Shown: positions 53,338 to 63,375, counted from the first letter of the stretch. The stretch: DNA of 64,000 nucleotides from Variovorax sp. OK212 (GCF_900112425.1 NZ_FOLP01000003.1:124001-188000); one strand, 5' to 3'. The notes: generated from the sequence alone by a model not told the origin. Translations and numbers: made by a program.

Positions 53338-54885
53338 TCAGATGGGCGCGCAAGGGCTCAATGCCGCCCCGACCGGCCGCGTGGCCTTGCTGGTGTTGCT
53401 TTCATCCAGCGTGCCGAGCGGGCGTGTGAACGTGCAGCCGTAGTCGGGGTCCTTCACCGTGGCCGGCGTGATCACGTCGTCGCCCGCCGGTTTCGCGGCG
53501 CTGTCGTGCTCCCACGCGACCATGTCGTCGAAGGCCTCTTCCTGCTCCTTGATGGTGAAGTCGCAGTGCGTGATGCCACGAATGGCGCGCTGCACCAGCC
53601 AGCCGCCGTTGCCCTTGGCCGCCGCGCGCTTGTTGTAGATCTGTTCCATGCTGAACGGCACGTACAGGTCGCCGAGCGTGTGCAGCGTGACCACCGGAAT
53701 CTTGAATTCGCCGTTGACCTTGGGAATCCAGCGCAGGCCGTCGGTGCGCAGGCGGTTCGCGTCGACCGCGGCCGTGAGCTTCTGCGCATCGGCGTTGAGC
53801 GTGTCGGAGCGCGGGATGTCGCCGCTGATCTTGTAGGCGAAGCGGTTGGTGTCCAGCGTGCTCTTGTTGAGGATGCCGTTGACCGTGCCGTCGCTGCCGA
53901 ACACGCCCCACACGGCGGCAAAGGAACCGCCGCTCTTGAAGCCCAGCGGGAACATCGGGCGCTCGCCGCCGGTGAGGTTCTCGATCACCGAGGCGTACCG
54001 GGCGCCGATGACCGTGGTGTCGATGTTCGGAACCGGCGAGGTCGTGAAGTCGTTGAAGAGCACGCCGCCCACCTGCGCGGCGATGTCCACCCACTTCGGC
54101 GTCGGGTAGCTGGCCTGCCCGGCCAGGGCCTGCGCGGCCACCTGCGCGCCAGCGAAGTAGTCGAACAGCTCGGTGTCGCCCACCACGCCGCACATCGGCA
54201 CCGCGCCGTTGTACTTGACCTTGTGGTTGGCGGTGGCGTAGGTCTCGTCCTCGATGGCCGCCGCCGTGATGTGGCCGCCCATCGAATGGCCGGTGATGAA
54301 GATCTTCGAAGGCACGGCCACATCGCGGCCGTTGGCCTTGGCGATGGCGTTGAACTGCAGGGCCAGCGCGTTGGTGTCTTCCACGCCCGCGCGCACGTCG
54401 TAGAAGTTCTTGCTGTAGCTCGAAGCGGCCCAGGCATAGCCCAGCTGGATGAAGTGGCGGCGGATCGACGGGTCGCTCACCTCCAGCTTGTTGCCTTCGC
54501 CCGCATAGCCGTGGGCGTACATCACCAGCTTGCCGTTCCAGTTCTGCGGCACCTCGATGTGGTACTGCGCGCCGCCCAGCATGCCGGCCCAGCGGCTGGT
54601 GGTGCTGTTGTCGACGGTGTCGCTCGCGTCGGCGGCCAGCGCGGCGAAGGTGGTGGCCGTGGGGTCGGCCGGCGCGAACGAGTTGCGGCTGTCCTGCAGG
54701 CGGGTTTCTTCCGCGACGGGGCCGGGCGGCGGGGCGACGGCCGGCGGCGGGGCGGGGGGTGCGGGTGGCACCTCGGCCACCGGCGTGAACGAGAAGCCGC
54801 TGTTGCCGCCACCGCCGCCGCCGCCGCAGGATGCGACGACGAGGCTGGCTGCCAGGGCAATGAGTGTCAGGCGCGCTGAATGCAT
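53338..54885 (-). CDS. Lipoprotein alpha/beta hydrolase
   Basis: A 515-residue predicted lipoprotein esterase/lipase. The signal peptide ends in VVASC (lipidated Cys20), followed by a run of seven glycines and a Pro/Ala-rich linker. The hydrolase core has KLVMYAHGYAGEGN and the nucleophile elbow ITGHSMGGHITAAA. VVTLHTLGDLYVPFSMEQIY and GITHCDF near the C-terminus may supply the acid and His. The cellular site is the outer membrane or periplasm. It resembles secreted lipoprotein hydrolases of Burkholderiales; the substrate is unknown. Confidence 0.83.
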   Translation of the reverse strand: MHSARLTLIALAASLVVASCGGGGGGGNSGFSFTPVAEVPPAPPAPPPAVAPPPGPVAEETRLQDSRNSFAPADPTATTFAALAADASDTVDNSTTSRWAGMLGGAQYHIEVPQNWNGKLVMYAHGYAGEGNKLEVSDPSIRRHFIQLGYAWAASSYSKNFYDVRAGVEDTNALALQFNAIAKANGRDVAVPSKIFITGHSMGGHITAAAIEDETYATANHKVKYNGAVPMCGVVGDTELFDYFAGAQVAAQALAGQASYPTPKWVDIAAQVGGVLFNDFTTSPVPNIDTTVIGARYASVIENLTGGERPMFPLGFKSGGSFAAVWGVFGSDGTVNGILNKSTLDTNRFAYKISGDIPRSDTLNADAQKLTAAVDANRLRTDGLRWIPKVNGEFKIPVVTLHTLGDLYVPFSMEQIYNKRAAAKGNGGWLVQRAIRGITHCDFTIKEQEEAFDDMVAWEHDSAAKPAGDDVITPATVKDPDYGCTFTRPLGTLDESNTSKATRPVGAALSPCAPI

Positions 54886-55014
54886 GTGTCTCTCTCCGTT
54901 CTTGTGGGTCTTGGGAAGAAAAACCGGCGCAGCACTGCACCCCCGGTCATACAGAACGACCGTGCTATTTCACCGAGCCGGCGGCGCAGCGTAGGGGTGT
55001 TGCGAAATGTGTAG

Positions 55015-55032
55015 CTGCGGGGTTACCCGCAG
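55015..55032 (-). terminator. Hairpin downstream of the transglutaminase gene
   Basis: A perfect 7-bp stem (CTGCGGG/CCCGCAG) with a 4-base loop lies 78 bases past the transglutaminase stop. No T-run follows, so function as a terminator is only possible. The rest of 54886-55109 shows GC-rich sequence without a gene. Confidence 0.35.
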
Positions 55033-55109
55033 CGGCTATCGCCTGCGCGACAGCAGGCACCGGCACGCGGCATCGCTGCCGCCAGCGCGCCGCAGCAGGC
55101 GCCAGCGGG

Positions 55110-56009
55110 TCAGTCCTTGCGGCGCGTGACCACCACCGACGCCTCCAGGCCTTCGTAGGCCTCCGCGTCGCCGTACCAGCTGCCCGAGATGGGCGCTGCC
55201 TGCGCCGGGTCGCGCGTGACGCCCACGCGGATGAGCTGGCCGCTGCCCATCAGGTTGTTGGTCGGGTCGAAGGCGAGCCAGCCCACGCCAGGCAGGTAGG
55301 CCTGCAGCCAGGCGTGCGTGGTGCCGGCGCCGGTCATCGACTCGCCCTGCGCCGGCGCGGCGATGTCGAGCGCCGCGTCGTAGATGTAGCCCGAGACGAA
55401 GCGCGTCGCGATGCCCAGGCGGCGCGTGGCTTCCATCATCAGCAGCGCGTAGTCGCGGCAGCTGCCGCTGCCGAGCGTGAGCGTCTGCAGCGGCGTCTGC
55501 GTGCCTTCCTCGTCACGCGCCTTGTACTCCAGGCTCTGGCCGATGTGCGCGTTCATGCGCGTGAGCACCTCGCGCGTGCTGTTGGGCTTGTCGGCGTGCA
55601 GGAACTGGTGGGCCCAGCGGATCAGCGTGCCCTGGCTGTCGTCGTCGTGGTGCGGGCGCAGGTAGTGCTCCAGGTCCAGGCGCTCTTGCAGCGTGTAGGC
55701 GAAGGGCAGGAACTCGGCGGCCGGGTCGAGCGCGAGCTGGTCCTGCTGCGCCGGCACGTGCTCGATGGTGAACGAGCAGACGATGCGCAGCTCGGTCGCC
55801 TCGCCCATGGGCTGCACCAGCGCCACGGAGTTGGAGTGCGGGTCTTGGATCAGGCGGGTGAAGGCCTGCGGGCTCACCTGCAGGTCGGTGGCGAGCACGC
55901 GCAGGTCGTGGCTGTCGCGCGGACGGAACATCACGCGGTGCAAGCCGAAGGTGACCGGCTTGTTGTAGCGATAGACGGTGGTGTGCTTGATGTCGTACTG
56001 GGTGGCCAT
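55110..56009 (-). CDS. Transglutaminase-like family protein
   Basis: A 299-residue transglutaminase-like cysteine protease-fold protein with the bacterial N-terminal beta domain (YDIKHTTVYRYNKPVTFGLHRVMFRPRDSHD). The catalytic triad is Cys184 in TLGSGSCRDYALLMMEATRRLG, His in THAWLQAYLPGVGW and Asp in LAFDPTNN. Similar proteins are common in proteobacteria, often as peptidases of unknown role. ATG 56009 is chosen; ATG 56018 would add three residues. Confidence 0.85.
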   Translation of the reverse strand: MATQYDIKHTTVYRYNKPVTFGLHRVMFRPRDSHDLRVLATDLQVSPQAFTRLIQDPHSNSVALVQPMGEATELRIVCSFTIEHVPAQQDQLALDPAAEFLPFAYTLQERLDLEHYLRPHHDDDSQGTLIRWAHQFLHADKPNSTREVLTRMNAHIGQSLEYKARDEEGTQTPLQTLTLGSGSCRDYALLMMEATRRLGIATRFVSGYIYDAALDIAAPAQGESMTGAGTTHAWLQAYLPGVGWLAFDPTNNLMGSGQLIRVGVTRDPAQAAPISGSWYGDAEAYEGLEASVVVTRRKD

Positions 56010-56099
56010 GCGCCGCATTTTGCGCGTCTAAGGCGACAGCCGGCTCGACCAGCTGCTCGGCGCCTTCGGGCAGGCCAGGCGAGCAGGACGCTGCCCTGG

Positions 56100-57920
56100 C
56101 TAGATGCGCTGCGTACCGAGCGCCTTGGCCAGCGTGGCTGGCAGCGGCAGCGGCTCCGCATGCCATTGCGCGGCCAGCAGTTCGGCGCACAGCGCGGCGA
56201 AGCTCAGGCCGCGCGAGCCCAGCGCGGTGCAGGCCCAGAGGCCGGCGGCTGGCGCGCCGATCGCGCCGATGGGGCCGAGGGGGCCGAGGGGGCCGATCGG
56301 CCCGACCAGCGGGCGCCGGTCGCCGGACGCGCAGCGCACGCCGACCCATGCGTGGACCTCGCCGCGTTCGAACGTGCCGGCCAGCGCGGCGGCTGCGGCC
56401 GGGTGCAGGCGGGCGAGCCGATCGCGGTTCGCCAGGCTGTCCGCTTCGGTGGGCTCGAGCGTGGTGCTGTCGCGGTCGAAGGTGGCGCCTGCCAGCCAGA
56501 TCGGCGGGCCGTGCGGCACGGGCACCTGCGCGACGAGGTGGCCGTCGCCGTTGATCGGCGTGGTGGGAAGGGTGGTCAGGGTGGGCAAGGCCGTGTGGTC
56601 AGGCACAGGCCCCCAGGCGACCTGGCCGCGCACGGGCTGCAAGGGCAGCGCGGGTGCGAAGCGGCCCGATTCGAATCCGGCGCAGACGACCACGCGGTCG
56701 GCATCGGCCAGCCATTCACCCTCTGCGTCGAACAGCTGCCAGCCGCCCGCATGAGGCTCGAGGCGCGCCACATGGCAGCCGCCGCGAAACTCGACGCCGG
56801 GTTGCCGCAGCCACGCGGCGATCAGCTGGTGCGGCTTCACCCAGGCCGCGCGCGCATGCCAGAGCGCGGGCGTGTCGCCGGGCAGGCCGACGGCCGCCAA
56901 CTGCTCGGCATTCGCAGGCCACGACTCATTCGGCCCGTCGACGCTCCAGCCGGCAGGCACGCGCGTGTCGCCGTCGGGCCGGCGCTCGAGCACGCCGCTG
57001 GCGCGCCAGTCGCGGCCTTCTTCCAGCAGCCGCACCAGCTCGCTCCACGTCGCGCGGATGCCGGCGCGCGTGAGCCGCGACAGCAATGCATCGTCGGGCG
57101 ACACGTGCGGCGCGAGCATGCCCACGGGCAGCCCGGAGGCGCCAGCGGCTGGCCGGTCGGCCGCGTCGAGCACCGTCACTTGCCAGCCGCGCCGCGCGAG
57201 GCTGGCCGCCACGGCCGCGCCCGCCAGCCCGGCACCGATGACCGCGCAGCGGCCCGGCGTGTCGATGCGCTCGGGGGCGGGCCCGCGGCGCCGCACCGTC
57301 CAGGCGGGCGCGAACACGCCGCGCAGGCCGTCGTCGCGTTCCTCGAGCATGAAACCGCACTGCCGGAGCGCGTCGCGCACCGGCTGCGCCGTGTTCCAGC
57401 TGGCAATGGCCGTGCCTTGCCGCGCAAAACGGGACACGGCCTTGAGTGCGTCAGGCGACCACAGGGCCGGGTCTTCCCGCGGGCCGAAGTCGTCCAGAAA
57501 GAGGCTGTCCGCCTCGAAGCGCTGCGCGCGCAGCATCGCCTGCGCATCGCCGATGCACAGGGTGAGCAGCACGCGCCCGTCGTCGAACGCGAGCCGGTGA
57601 AAGCCGGGCAGCAGCCCGTGCCATTGCGCGGCCAGCTTTCCGGCGAGGGACGCCAGGCCGGGTTGGCCGGGTGGGCCGGGGTGGGCCTGTGCCGCGCGCA
57701 GCAGCTCCTCAGCCGAGACCGGGCGCGCTTCGGTCGAGACGTAATGCAGCATGCGCGGCCGCTCGGGGTCCGAGCGCCACGCGTGCCACGCTGTCAGGAA
57801 ATGAAGACCCAGGCCGAAGCCGGTTTCGAGAATCAGCCATTGCGGCTGTCCGGCCCACGCCTGGGGCAACCCGCGGCCGCTCAGGAACACATGGCGAGCT
57901 TGCGCCAGCTCGGCGGCCAC
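56100..57920 (-). CDS. mnmC: Bifunctional tRNA wobble-uridine modification protein MnmC, short N-terminus
   Basis: A 606-residue MnmC-type fusion: an N-terminal SAM methyltransferase domain (LETGFGLGLHFLTAWHAWR, SLFLDDFGPREDPALWSPDALKAV) and a C-terminal FAD oxidase domain (CAVIGAGLAGAAVAASLARRGW at about 225). It completes mnm5s2U in tRNA wobble positions. It starts at GTG 57920; the conserved segment before LAQARHVFL (about 35 residues in the family, ending in a D-X-Y-type motif) is absent because the yggX stop lies 14 bases upstream. Gly/Pro-rich repeats occur near residue 540. Confidence 0.85.
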   Translation of the reverse strand: MAAELAQARHVFLSGRGLPQAWAGQPQWLILETGFGLGLHFLTAWHAWRSDPERPRMLHYVSTEARPVSAEELLRAAQAHPGPPGQPGLASLAGKLAAQWHGLLPGFHRLAFDDGRVLLTLCIGDAQAMLRAQRFEADSLFLDDFGPREDPALWSPDALKAVSRFARQGTAIASWNTAQPVRDALRQCGFMLEERDDGLRGVFAPAWTVRRRGPAPERIDTPGRCAVIGAGLAGAAVAASLARRGWQVTVLDAADRPAAGASGLPVGMLAPHVSPDDALLSRLTRAGIRATWSELVRLLEEGRDWRASGVLERRPDGDTRVPAGWSVDGPNESWPANAEQLAAVGLPGDTPALWHARAAWVKPHQLIAAWLRQPGVEFRGGCHVARLEPHAGGWQLFDAEGEWLADADRVVVCAGFESGRFAPALPLQPVRGQVAWGPVPDHTALPTLTTLPTTPINGDGHLVAQVPVPHGPPIWLAGATFDRDSTTLEPTEADSLANRDRLARLHPAAAAALAGTFERGEVHAWVGVRCASGDRRPLVGPIGPLGPLGPIGAIGAPAAGLWACTALGSRGLSFAALCAELLAAQWHAEPLPLPATLAKALGTQRI

Positions 57921-57934
57921 GGCGGGGAGGGTGC

Positions 57935-58210
57935 TCAGGCGGCCGGGGGCGGCACGTAGCCCTGGGCGACGTCGGCGCCTTCGCCGAAGAAGTGCTTTTC
58001 CATCTGGCGCGCCAGGTACTGGCGGGCGCGCAGGTCGGCCAGGTTGAGGCGGTTTTCATTGACCAGCATGGTCTGTTGCTTGAGCCAGGCGGCCCAGGCT
58101 TCCTTGCTGACGTTTTCCCAGAGGCGTTTGCCCAGCTCGCCTGGGTAGGGCGGGAAGTCGAGCCCTTCGGCCTCTTTGCCGAGCTTGATGCACTGAACCA
58201 TGCGTGCCAT
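57935..58210 (-). CDS. yggX: Fe(2+)-trafficking/oxidative damage protection protein YggX
   Basis: A 91-residue YggX-family protein that protects iron-sulfur clusters and handles labile iron. The sequence [30 protein letters not shown] carries the conserved N-terminal Cys7, and [45 protein letters not shown] is nearly invariant in the family. It precedes mnmC by 14 bases on the same strand. Confidence 0.95.
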   Translation of the reverse strand: MARMVQCIKLGKEAEGLDFPPYPGELGKRLWENVSKEAWAAWLKQQTMLVNENRLNLADLRARQYLARQMEKHFFGEGADVAQGYVPPPAA

Positions 58211-58306
58211 TTCGATTGCCTTTGAACGGGAAAAGTGGGGAAAGCGGTTGCTTAGTTGATTTAGCTATTTAGAACTGAGAACTTGGTCGTTCCAGTTTCT
58301 ATATGT

Positions 58307-58321
58307 CGTATTGAGAATACG
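58307..58321. promoter_or_regulatory. CGTATT-GAG-AATACG palindrome upstream of the sulfate-binding protein
   Basis: A perfect 15-base dyad lies 36 bases before the sbp start in an AT-rich leader (about 58250-58345). It is a candidate operator, perhaps for a CysB/Cbl-type regulator; the assignment is inference. Confidence 0.4.
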
Positions 58322-58357
58322 CAGCTTCATTGATATGCCTTTTTAGAGCAAGACACC

Positions 58358-59407
58358 ATGAGCATTCGCCGCGACTTTATCAAGCTTTCCCTGGGTGCCG
58401 GCGTGGCCGGTGCATTTGCCCTGTCGGCATTGCCGGCGTTTGCCCAGGCCGCGGCGGCGGCCAAGGGCCCGGTGACGCTGCTGAACGTGTCCTATGACCC
58501 GACCCGCGAGCTGTACGTGGACTACAACCAGGCCTTCGCCAAGCACTGGAAGGCCAAGACCGGCCAGGACGTGTCGGTGAAGCAGTCGCACGGCGGCTCG
58601 GGCAAGCAGGCCCGCTCGATCATCGACGGCATCGACTCCGACGTGGCCACCCTGGCCCTGGGCGGCGACATCGACGCGCTGGTCACGCACGGCGGCCTGG
58701 TCAAGCCCGACTGGCAGAAGCGCCTGCCGCACAACTCCGCCCCCTACACCTCGACCATCGTGTTCCTGGTGAAGAAGGGCAACCCCAAGGGCCTGAAGGA
58801 CTGGGACGACCTGGTCAAGCCCGGCGTGCAGGTGATCACGCCCAACCCCAAGACCTCGGGCGGCGCGCGCTGGAACTACCTGGCCGCGTGGGAGTTCGCC
58901 AAGCGCAAGTACGGTGGCGACGCCAAGGCCAAGGAATACATCGGCAACCTGTTCAAGAACGTGCCGGTGCTCGACACCGGCGCGCGCGGCGCGACCATCA
59001 CCTTCGTGCAGCGCGGCGTGGGCGACGTGCTGCTGGCCTGGGAGAACGAAGCCTTCCTGGCGCTGAAGGAATTCGGCCCCGAGAAGTTCGAGATCGTGGT
59101 GCCGTCGATCTCCATCCTGGCCGAGCCCAGCGTGGCGGTGGTCGACAAGGTGGTCGACAAGAAGGGCACGCGCGCCGTGGCCGAGGAGTACCTGCAGTAC
59201 CTGTACTCCGACGAAGGCCAGGACATCGCCGGTCGCAACTTCTACCGCCCGACCTCGGACAAGGCCAAGGCCAAGTACGACAAGCAGTTCCCCAAGCTGA
59301 CGCTGGTCACCATCGACCAGGCCTTCGGCGGCTGGGCCAAGGCCGACAAGGAGCACTTCGCCGACGGCGGCTCCTTCGACCAGATCTACGCGCCCAAGCA
59401 AAAGTAA
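58358..59407 (+). CDS. sbp: Periplasmic sulfate-binding protein of an ABC transporter
   Basis: A 349-residue sulfate-binding protein. A Tat-like or Sec signal ([30 protein letters not shown]) is followed by [62 protein letters not shown] and [14 protein letters not shown], all hallmark Sbp segments. No CysTWA membrane or ATPase genes are adjacent; they may be elsewhere. It leads into the ssu cluster, so it is probably induced by sulfur limitation. Confidence 0.92.
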   Translation: MSIRRDFIKLSLGAGVAGAFALSALPAFAQAAAAAKGPVTLLNVSYDPTRELYVDYNQAFAKHWKAKTGQDVSVKQSHGGSGKQARSIIDGIDSDVATLALGGDIDALVTHGGLVKPDWQKRLPHNSAPYTSTIVFLVKKGNPKGLKDWDDLVKPGVQVITPNPKTSGGARWNYLAAWEFAKRKYGGDAKAKEYIGNLFKNVPVLDTGARGATITFVQRGVGDVLLAWENEAFLALKEFGPEKFEIVVPSISILAEPSVAVVDKVVDKKGTRAVAEEYLQYLYSDEGQDIAGRNFYRPTSDKAKAKYDKQFPKLTLVTIDQAFGGWAKADKEHFADGGSFDQIYAPKQK

Positions 59408-59435
59408 GCCAACCGCCAGCAGGCCGGCAGTGCAG

Positions 59436-59456
59436 GGCACCCGTTGCGCGGGTGCC
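59436..59456 (+). terminator. Hairpin between sbp and ssuE
   Basis: An 8-bp perfect stem (GGCACCCG/CGGGTGCC) with a 5-base loop lies 28 bases after the sbp stop. No T-run follows, so it may stabilise sbp mRNA or attenuate rather than fully terminate. Confidence 0.45.
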
Positions 59457-59502
59457 GTGGCCCGGCTCGGCCTGAATTTCCGAAGCAAACAGAAAGTCTC
59501 CC

Positions 59503-60087
59503 GTGTCCGTTCTCCTGATTGCCGGCAGCCCTTCGGCCCCCTCCCGTTCCACCGCATTGCTCGAAGCGGTGGGCGAGCGGCTGGCCCAGCGCAAGGCGCG
59601 CATCGAGCGCCTCGCCATCCGCGACCTGCCCGCGCAGGCGCTGCTGCTGGCCGACTGGAACCATCCGGCCATCGTGAACGCGATTGCCAGGGTGACCGAG
59701 GCCCGCGTGATCGTGGTGGCCACGCCGGTCTACAAGGCGGCCTACAGCGGCGTGCTCAAGGTCTTTCTCGATCTGCTGGCGCAGAACGCGCTCAAGGGCA
59801 AGACGGTGCTGCCGCTGGCCACCGGCGGCAGCCCGCACCACATGCTGGCGCTCGACTACGCGCTGCGGCCCGTGCTGCAGTCGCTGGCGGCGCGCCACAT
59901 CCTGCCGGGCGTGTACGCCAGCGATTCGCAGATCACGCTCACGCCCGAGAACGCCTACCAGGTGCACCCCGACCTGGCCGAGCGGCTCAACGAAGCGGTC
60001 GAGGTGCTGGCCACCGAAGGCCTGAAGCTGCCCGCCACCCACGGCTTCGAGCCGGTGCCGTTCTCTCGCGTGCGATGTAGCGTCTGA
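59503..60087 (+). CDS. ssuE: NAD(P)H-dependent FMN reductase SsuE
   Basis: A 194-residue flavin reductase that supplies FMNH2 to the SsuD monooxygenase. It starts at GTG 59503. The flavodoxin-like fold shows [19 protein letters not shown] at the FMN phosphate site and VVATPVYKAAYSGVLKVFLDLLAQNALKGKTVLPLATGG in the middle, diagnostic of SsuE. It is the first recognisable gene of the ssu operon on the plus strand. Confidence 0.92.
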   Translation: MSVLLIAGSPSAPSRSTALLEAVGERLAQRKARIERLAIRDLPAQALLLADWNHPAIVNAIARVTEARVIVVATPVYKAAYSGVLKVFLDLLAQNALKGKTVLPLATGGSPHHMLALDYALRPVLQSLAARHILPGVYASDSQITLTPENAYQVHPDLAERLNEAVEVLATEGLKLPATHGFEPVPFSRVRCSV

Positions 60088-60208
60088 ACGCGGGGTTCGT
60101 CGCCGAACCCAGCCACGCCAGACCCATTCCCTTCCCCCGTTTCTTGAAGCCGCCCGTGCGCGGCCGGGGGACAGTTTTGCCCGAAGTTCTGCACCCAGGA
60201 ATCCCCGC

Positions 60209-60352
60209 ATGAATCCCGTTGCCACCGAAGACGCCGTGCTCGACATCGGCACCGCGCCGCGTTCCCTCTGGCACGCGCTCGGCGATCTCGCCGTGAGCGC
60301 CATCGTGGTCAGCGCCATCGCGCTGATCGTCAGCTTCATCGCCGCCGCCTGA
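60209..60352 (+). CDS. Small single-helix membrane protein in the ssu operon
   Basis: A 47-residue reading frame from ATG 60209 to TGA 60352 in the 293-base gap between ssuE and ssuA. The first 27 residues are polar and the rest form one membrane helix (LAVSAIVVSAIALIVSFIAA). AGGA lies about 8 bases before the ATG, and the frame ends 28 bases before ssuA. Codon use is GC3-rich like its neighbours. I do not recognise a family; a role with the sulfonate transporter is inference from position. Confidence 0.6.
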   Translation: MNPVATEDAVLDIGTAPRSLWHALGDLAVSAIVVSAIALIVSFIAAA

Positions 60353-60380
60353 GCGCGGCGCACACCCAGCGAGCCTTGCC

Positions 60381-61340
60381 ATGACACACCAGATTTCCAC
60401 CCCGCGCCGCCGCCTGATCCAGGGCGTGGCCGCCGCCGTTGCGCTGCCGTCGTTCGCCGCATTGGCGCAGGCGCCGGCGCGCCAGTTGCGCATCGGCAAC
60501 CAGAAGGGCTACCTCACGCTGCTCAAGGGCCGCGGCACGCTGGAGAAGCGCCTGGCGCCGCTCGGCGTCACGGTGAAATGGACCGAGTTCACGGCCGGCC
60601 CGGTGCAGCTCGAGGCACTGAACGTGGGCTCCATCGACTTCGGCGACGTGGGCGAAGCGCCGCCCATCTTCGCGCAGGCCGCCGGTGCGCCGCTGGCCTA
60701 CGTGGGGGCGACCGTGGCGCGCCCGCAGTCGGAGGCCGTGCTGGTGCCCAAGGCCTCGGCCATCAAGACCGTGGCGGAACTCAAGGGCAGGAAGATCGCG
60801 CTCAACAAGGGCTCGAACGTCCATTACTTCATCGTCAAGCTGTTCGAGAAGCACGGCCTCTCGTATGCCGACCTGAACCTGGTCTACCTGCCGCCGGCCG
60901 ATGCGCGCGCCGCCTTCGAAAAGGGCTCGGTCGACGCCTGGGTCATCTGGGACCCGTTCCTGGCCGCGGCCGAAAAGACGCTCGACGCGCGCGTGCTGGC
61001 CGACGCCACCGGCGTGGTCGGCAATCGCGCGTACTACTTCTCTTCGCTCGACTACGTGGCCAAGAACGCCGACGTGCTGGCCATCGCGATCGAGGAAATC
61101 AACAGGATCGACGTCTGGGGCGCCGCCAACAAGGGTGAACTGGCCGGCGAGCTCGCCACGCTCTGGGGCCTGCCGAAGCCGGTGGCCGAGCTGTCGGTGA
61201 ACCGCTCCGCCTACGGCACCACGCCGATCACCAAGGCCATCCTGGCCGAGCAGCAGAAGATCGCCGACACCTTCTTCGAACTCAAGCTGATCCCGAAGAG
61301 GATCAACGTGCTCGACGCCGCCGGCGCGGGAGTCGCGTGA
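60381..61340 (+). CDS. ssuA: Aliphatic sulfonate-binding periplasmic protein SsuA
   Basis: A 319-residue SsuA-type binding protein. The signal peptide has an Arg-rich n-region ([26 protein letters not shown]). Family motifs are [72 protein letters not shown] and [25 protein letters not shown]. It delivers alkanesulfonates to SsuC/SsuB. Its stop shares a base with the ssuD start. Confidence 0.93.
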   Translation: MTHQISTPRRRLIQGVAAAVALPSFAALAQAPARQLRIGNQKGYLTLLKGRGTLEKRLAPLGVTVKWTEFTAGPVQLEALNVGSIDFGDVGEAPPIFAQAAGAPLAYVGATVARPQSEAVLVPKASAIKTVAELKGRKIALNKGSNVHYFIVKLFEKHGLSYADLNLVYLPPADARAAFEKGSVDAWVIWDPFLAAAEKTLDARVLADATGVVGNRAYYFSSLDYVAKNADVLAIAIEEINRIDVWGAANKGELAGELATLWGLPKPVAELSVNRSAYGTTPITKAILAEQQKIADTFFELKLIPKRINVLDAAGAGVA

Positions 61341-62509
61341 TGCAGATCTTCTGGTTCCTTCCCACGCACGGCGACAGCCGCTACCTCGGCACGAGCGAAG
61401 GCTCGCGCCCCGTCGACCTGGCCTACCTGCAGCAGATTGCCGGCGCGGCCGACAACCTCGGCTACGAAGGCGTGCTCATTCCCACGGGCCGCTCGTGCGA
61501 AGACCCGTGGGTCATCGCGTCCAGCCTGATCGGCTCCACCCGGAAGCTCAAGTTCCTGGTTGCGGTGCGCCCCGGCCTGCACCAGCCCAGCTTGGCCGCG
61601 CGCATGGCCGCGACCTTCGACCGCCTTTCGGGCGGGCGCCTGCTGGTGAACCTGGTGACCGGCGGCGACCAGACCGAGCTCGAAGGCGACGGCGTGTACC
61701 TGGACCATGCCTCGCGCTACGAGCAATCGGACGAGTTCATCCGCATCTGGCGCGAGATCCTCGCGCGCAGCCATGACGGCCAGGCCTTCGACTACGACGG
61801 CAAGCACCTGAGCGTGAAGGGCGCCAAGCTGCTGTACCCGCCGGTGCAGAAGCCGTACCCGCCCGTGTGGTTCGGCGGCTCCTCGGCCCCGGCGCACGAG
61901 CTGGCCGCCGGGCAGGTCGACGCGTACCTCACCTGGGGCGAGCCGCCCGCCGAAGTGGCCAAGAAGATCGCCGACGTGCGCGCCCGCGCCGAGCGCAAGG
62001 GCCGCAAGGTGGCGTTCGGCATCCGGCTGCACGTGATCGTGCGCGAGACCGAAGACGCCGCGTGGAAGGCCGCCGAAGAACTCATCAGCCGGGTCGACGA
62101 CGACACCGTCATCCGCGCCCAGGCTGCCTTCGCGCGCATGGACTCCGAAGGCCAGCGCCGCATGGCCGCGCTGCATGCGGGCGGCGCCAGGCGCTCGCGC
62201 GCCGAACTCGAGATCGCGCCCAACCTCTGGGCCGGCGTGGGCCTGGTGCGCGGCGGCGCCGGCACCGCGCTGGTGGGCGATGCGAAGACCGTGGCGGCGC
62301 GCATCGAGGAATACGCGGCGCTGGGTCTCGACAAGTTCATCCTGTCGGGCTACCCGCACCTCGAAGAGGCCTACCGCTTCGCCGAGCTGGTGTTCCCGCT
62401 GCTTTCGTGCAAGGCGAAAACGCAACTGGCCGGTGGCTCGCTGAGCGGGCCGTTCGGCGAGGTCGTGGCAAATCTCGATGCGCCTTCGCGCCTCGTTTCC
62501 CAAAGCTGA
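61340..62509 (+). CDS. ssuD: FMNH2-dependent alkanesulfonate monooxygenase SsuD
   Basis: A 389-residue flavin-dependent monooxygenase of the bacterial luciferase-like family that releases sulfite from alkanesulfonates. The N-terminus [22 protein letters not shown], the loop [36 protein letters not shown] and the segment [28 protein letters not shown] are diagnostic. The catalytic-site Cys lies in [11 protein letters not shown] 61340 overlaps the ssuA stop (TGATG); a GTG at 61337 is also in frame. Confidence 0.95.
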   Translation: MQIFWFLPTHGDSRYLGTSEGSRPVDLAYLQQIAGAADNLGYEGVLIPTGRSCEDPWVIASSLIGSTRKLKFLVAVRPGLHQPSLAARMAATFDRLSGGRLLVNLVTGGDQTELEGDGVYLDHASRYEQSDEFIRIWREILARSHDGQAFDYDGKHLSVKGAKLLYPPVQKPYPPVWFGGSSAPAHELAAGQVDAYLTWGEPPAEVAKKIADVRARAERKGRKVAFGIRLHVIVRETEDAAWKAAEELISRVDDDTVIRAQAAFARMDSEGQRRMAALHAGGARRSRAELEIAPNLWAGVGLVRGGAGTALVGDAKTVAARIEEYAALGLDKFILSGYPHLEEAYRFAELVFPLLSCKAKTQLAGGSLSGPFGEVVANLDAPSRLVSQS

Positions 62510-62518
62510 AGGATCGTC

Positions 62519-63364
62519 ATGACCGAACAAGTTCAAGACTTGCCAGCCGGTGTGCCCGCCGTGAGTGAAGGGCATGCGCTGAAGAATTTCGCGCTCAACG
62601 TGCTGGGACGGCTGGTGCCGTGGCTCGTGCCCGTCGGGCTCATCGTGTTCTGGCAGATCGCGTCGTCGCTGGGCTGGCTCAGCACGCGCGTGCTGCCGGC
62701 GCCGGTCGACGTGGTCAAGGCCGCGTGGACGCTCACGGCCTCCGGCGAACTGTGGACGCACGTGAAGGTCAGCGCGGGCCGTGCGCTCGCGGGCCTGGCC
62801 ATCGGCGGCGGGGCGGGGCTCTTGCTGGGCCTGCTCACGGGCTCGGTGAAGTTCGCCGAGACGCTGCTCGACTCCACCATCCAGATGGTGCGCAACATTC
62901 CCGCGCTCGCGCTGATCCCGCTGGTCATCCTGTGGTTCGGCATCGACGAGTCGGCCAAGCTGTTCTTGATCTCGGTGTCGGTGTTCTTCCCGATCTACCT
63001 GAACACCTTCCACGGCATCCGCAACGTCGACCCGCAGCTCATCGAGATGGGCCGCACCTACGGCCTGTCGCGCTGGCAGCTGTACCGTGAAGTCATCCTG
63101 CCGGGCGCGCTGTCGTCGATCCTGGTGGGCCTGCGTTTCTCGCTCGGGCTGATGTGGGTGATCCTGATCGTGGCCGAGACCATTTCGGCGCAGGCCGGCA
63201 TCGGCTACCTCACGATGAACGCCCGCGAATTCCTGCAGACCGACATCGTGCTGGTGGGCATCCTGCTGTACGCGCTGCTCGGCAAGCTGGCCGACCTGTT
63301 CGCGCGCGGCCTGGAGCAATGGTGGCTGCGGTGGCATCCGGGCTACCAGAAGAAGACGAAGTGA
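62519..63364 (+). CDS. ssuC: Aliphatic sulfonate ABC transporter permease SsuC
   Basis: A 281-residue permease of the SsuC/TauC type with about six helices (WLVPVGLIVFWQIASSLGWL, ALAGLAIGGGAGLLLGLLTG, IPALALIPLVILWFGIDES). The EAA coupling loop is EMGRTYGLSRWQLYREVILPGALSSILVGLRFSLGLMW. It begins 9 bases after the ssuD stop. The ATPase SsuB should follow outside the window. Confidence 0.93.
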   Translation: MTEQVQDLPAGVPAVSEGHALKNFALNVLGRLVPWLVPVGLIVFWQIASSLGWLSTRVLPAPVDVVKAAWTLTASGELWTHVKVSAGRALAGLAIGGGAGLLLGLLTGSVKFAETLLDSTIQMVRNIPALALIPLVILWFGIDESAKLFLISVSVFFPIYLNTFHGIRNVDPQLIEMGRTYGLSRWQLYREVILPGALSSILVGLRFSLGLMWVILIVAETISAQAGIGYLTMNAREFLQTDIVLVGILLYALLGKLADLFARGLEQWWLRWHPGYQKKTK

Positions 63365-63375
63365 GGGCAGGGGAC

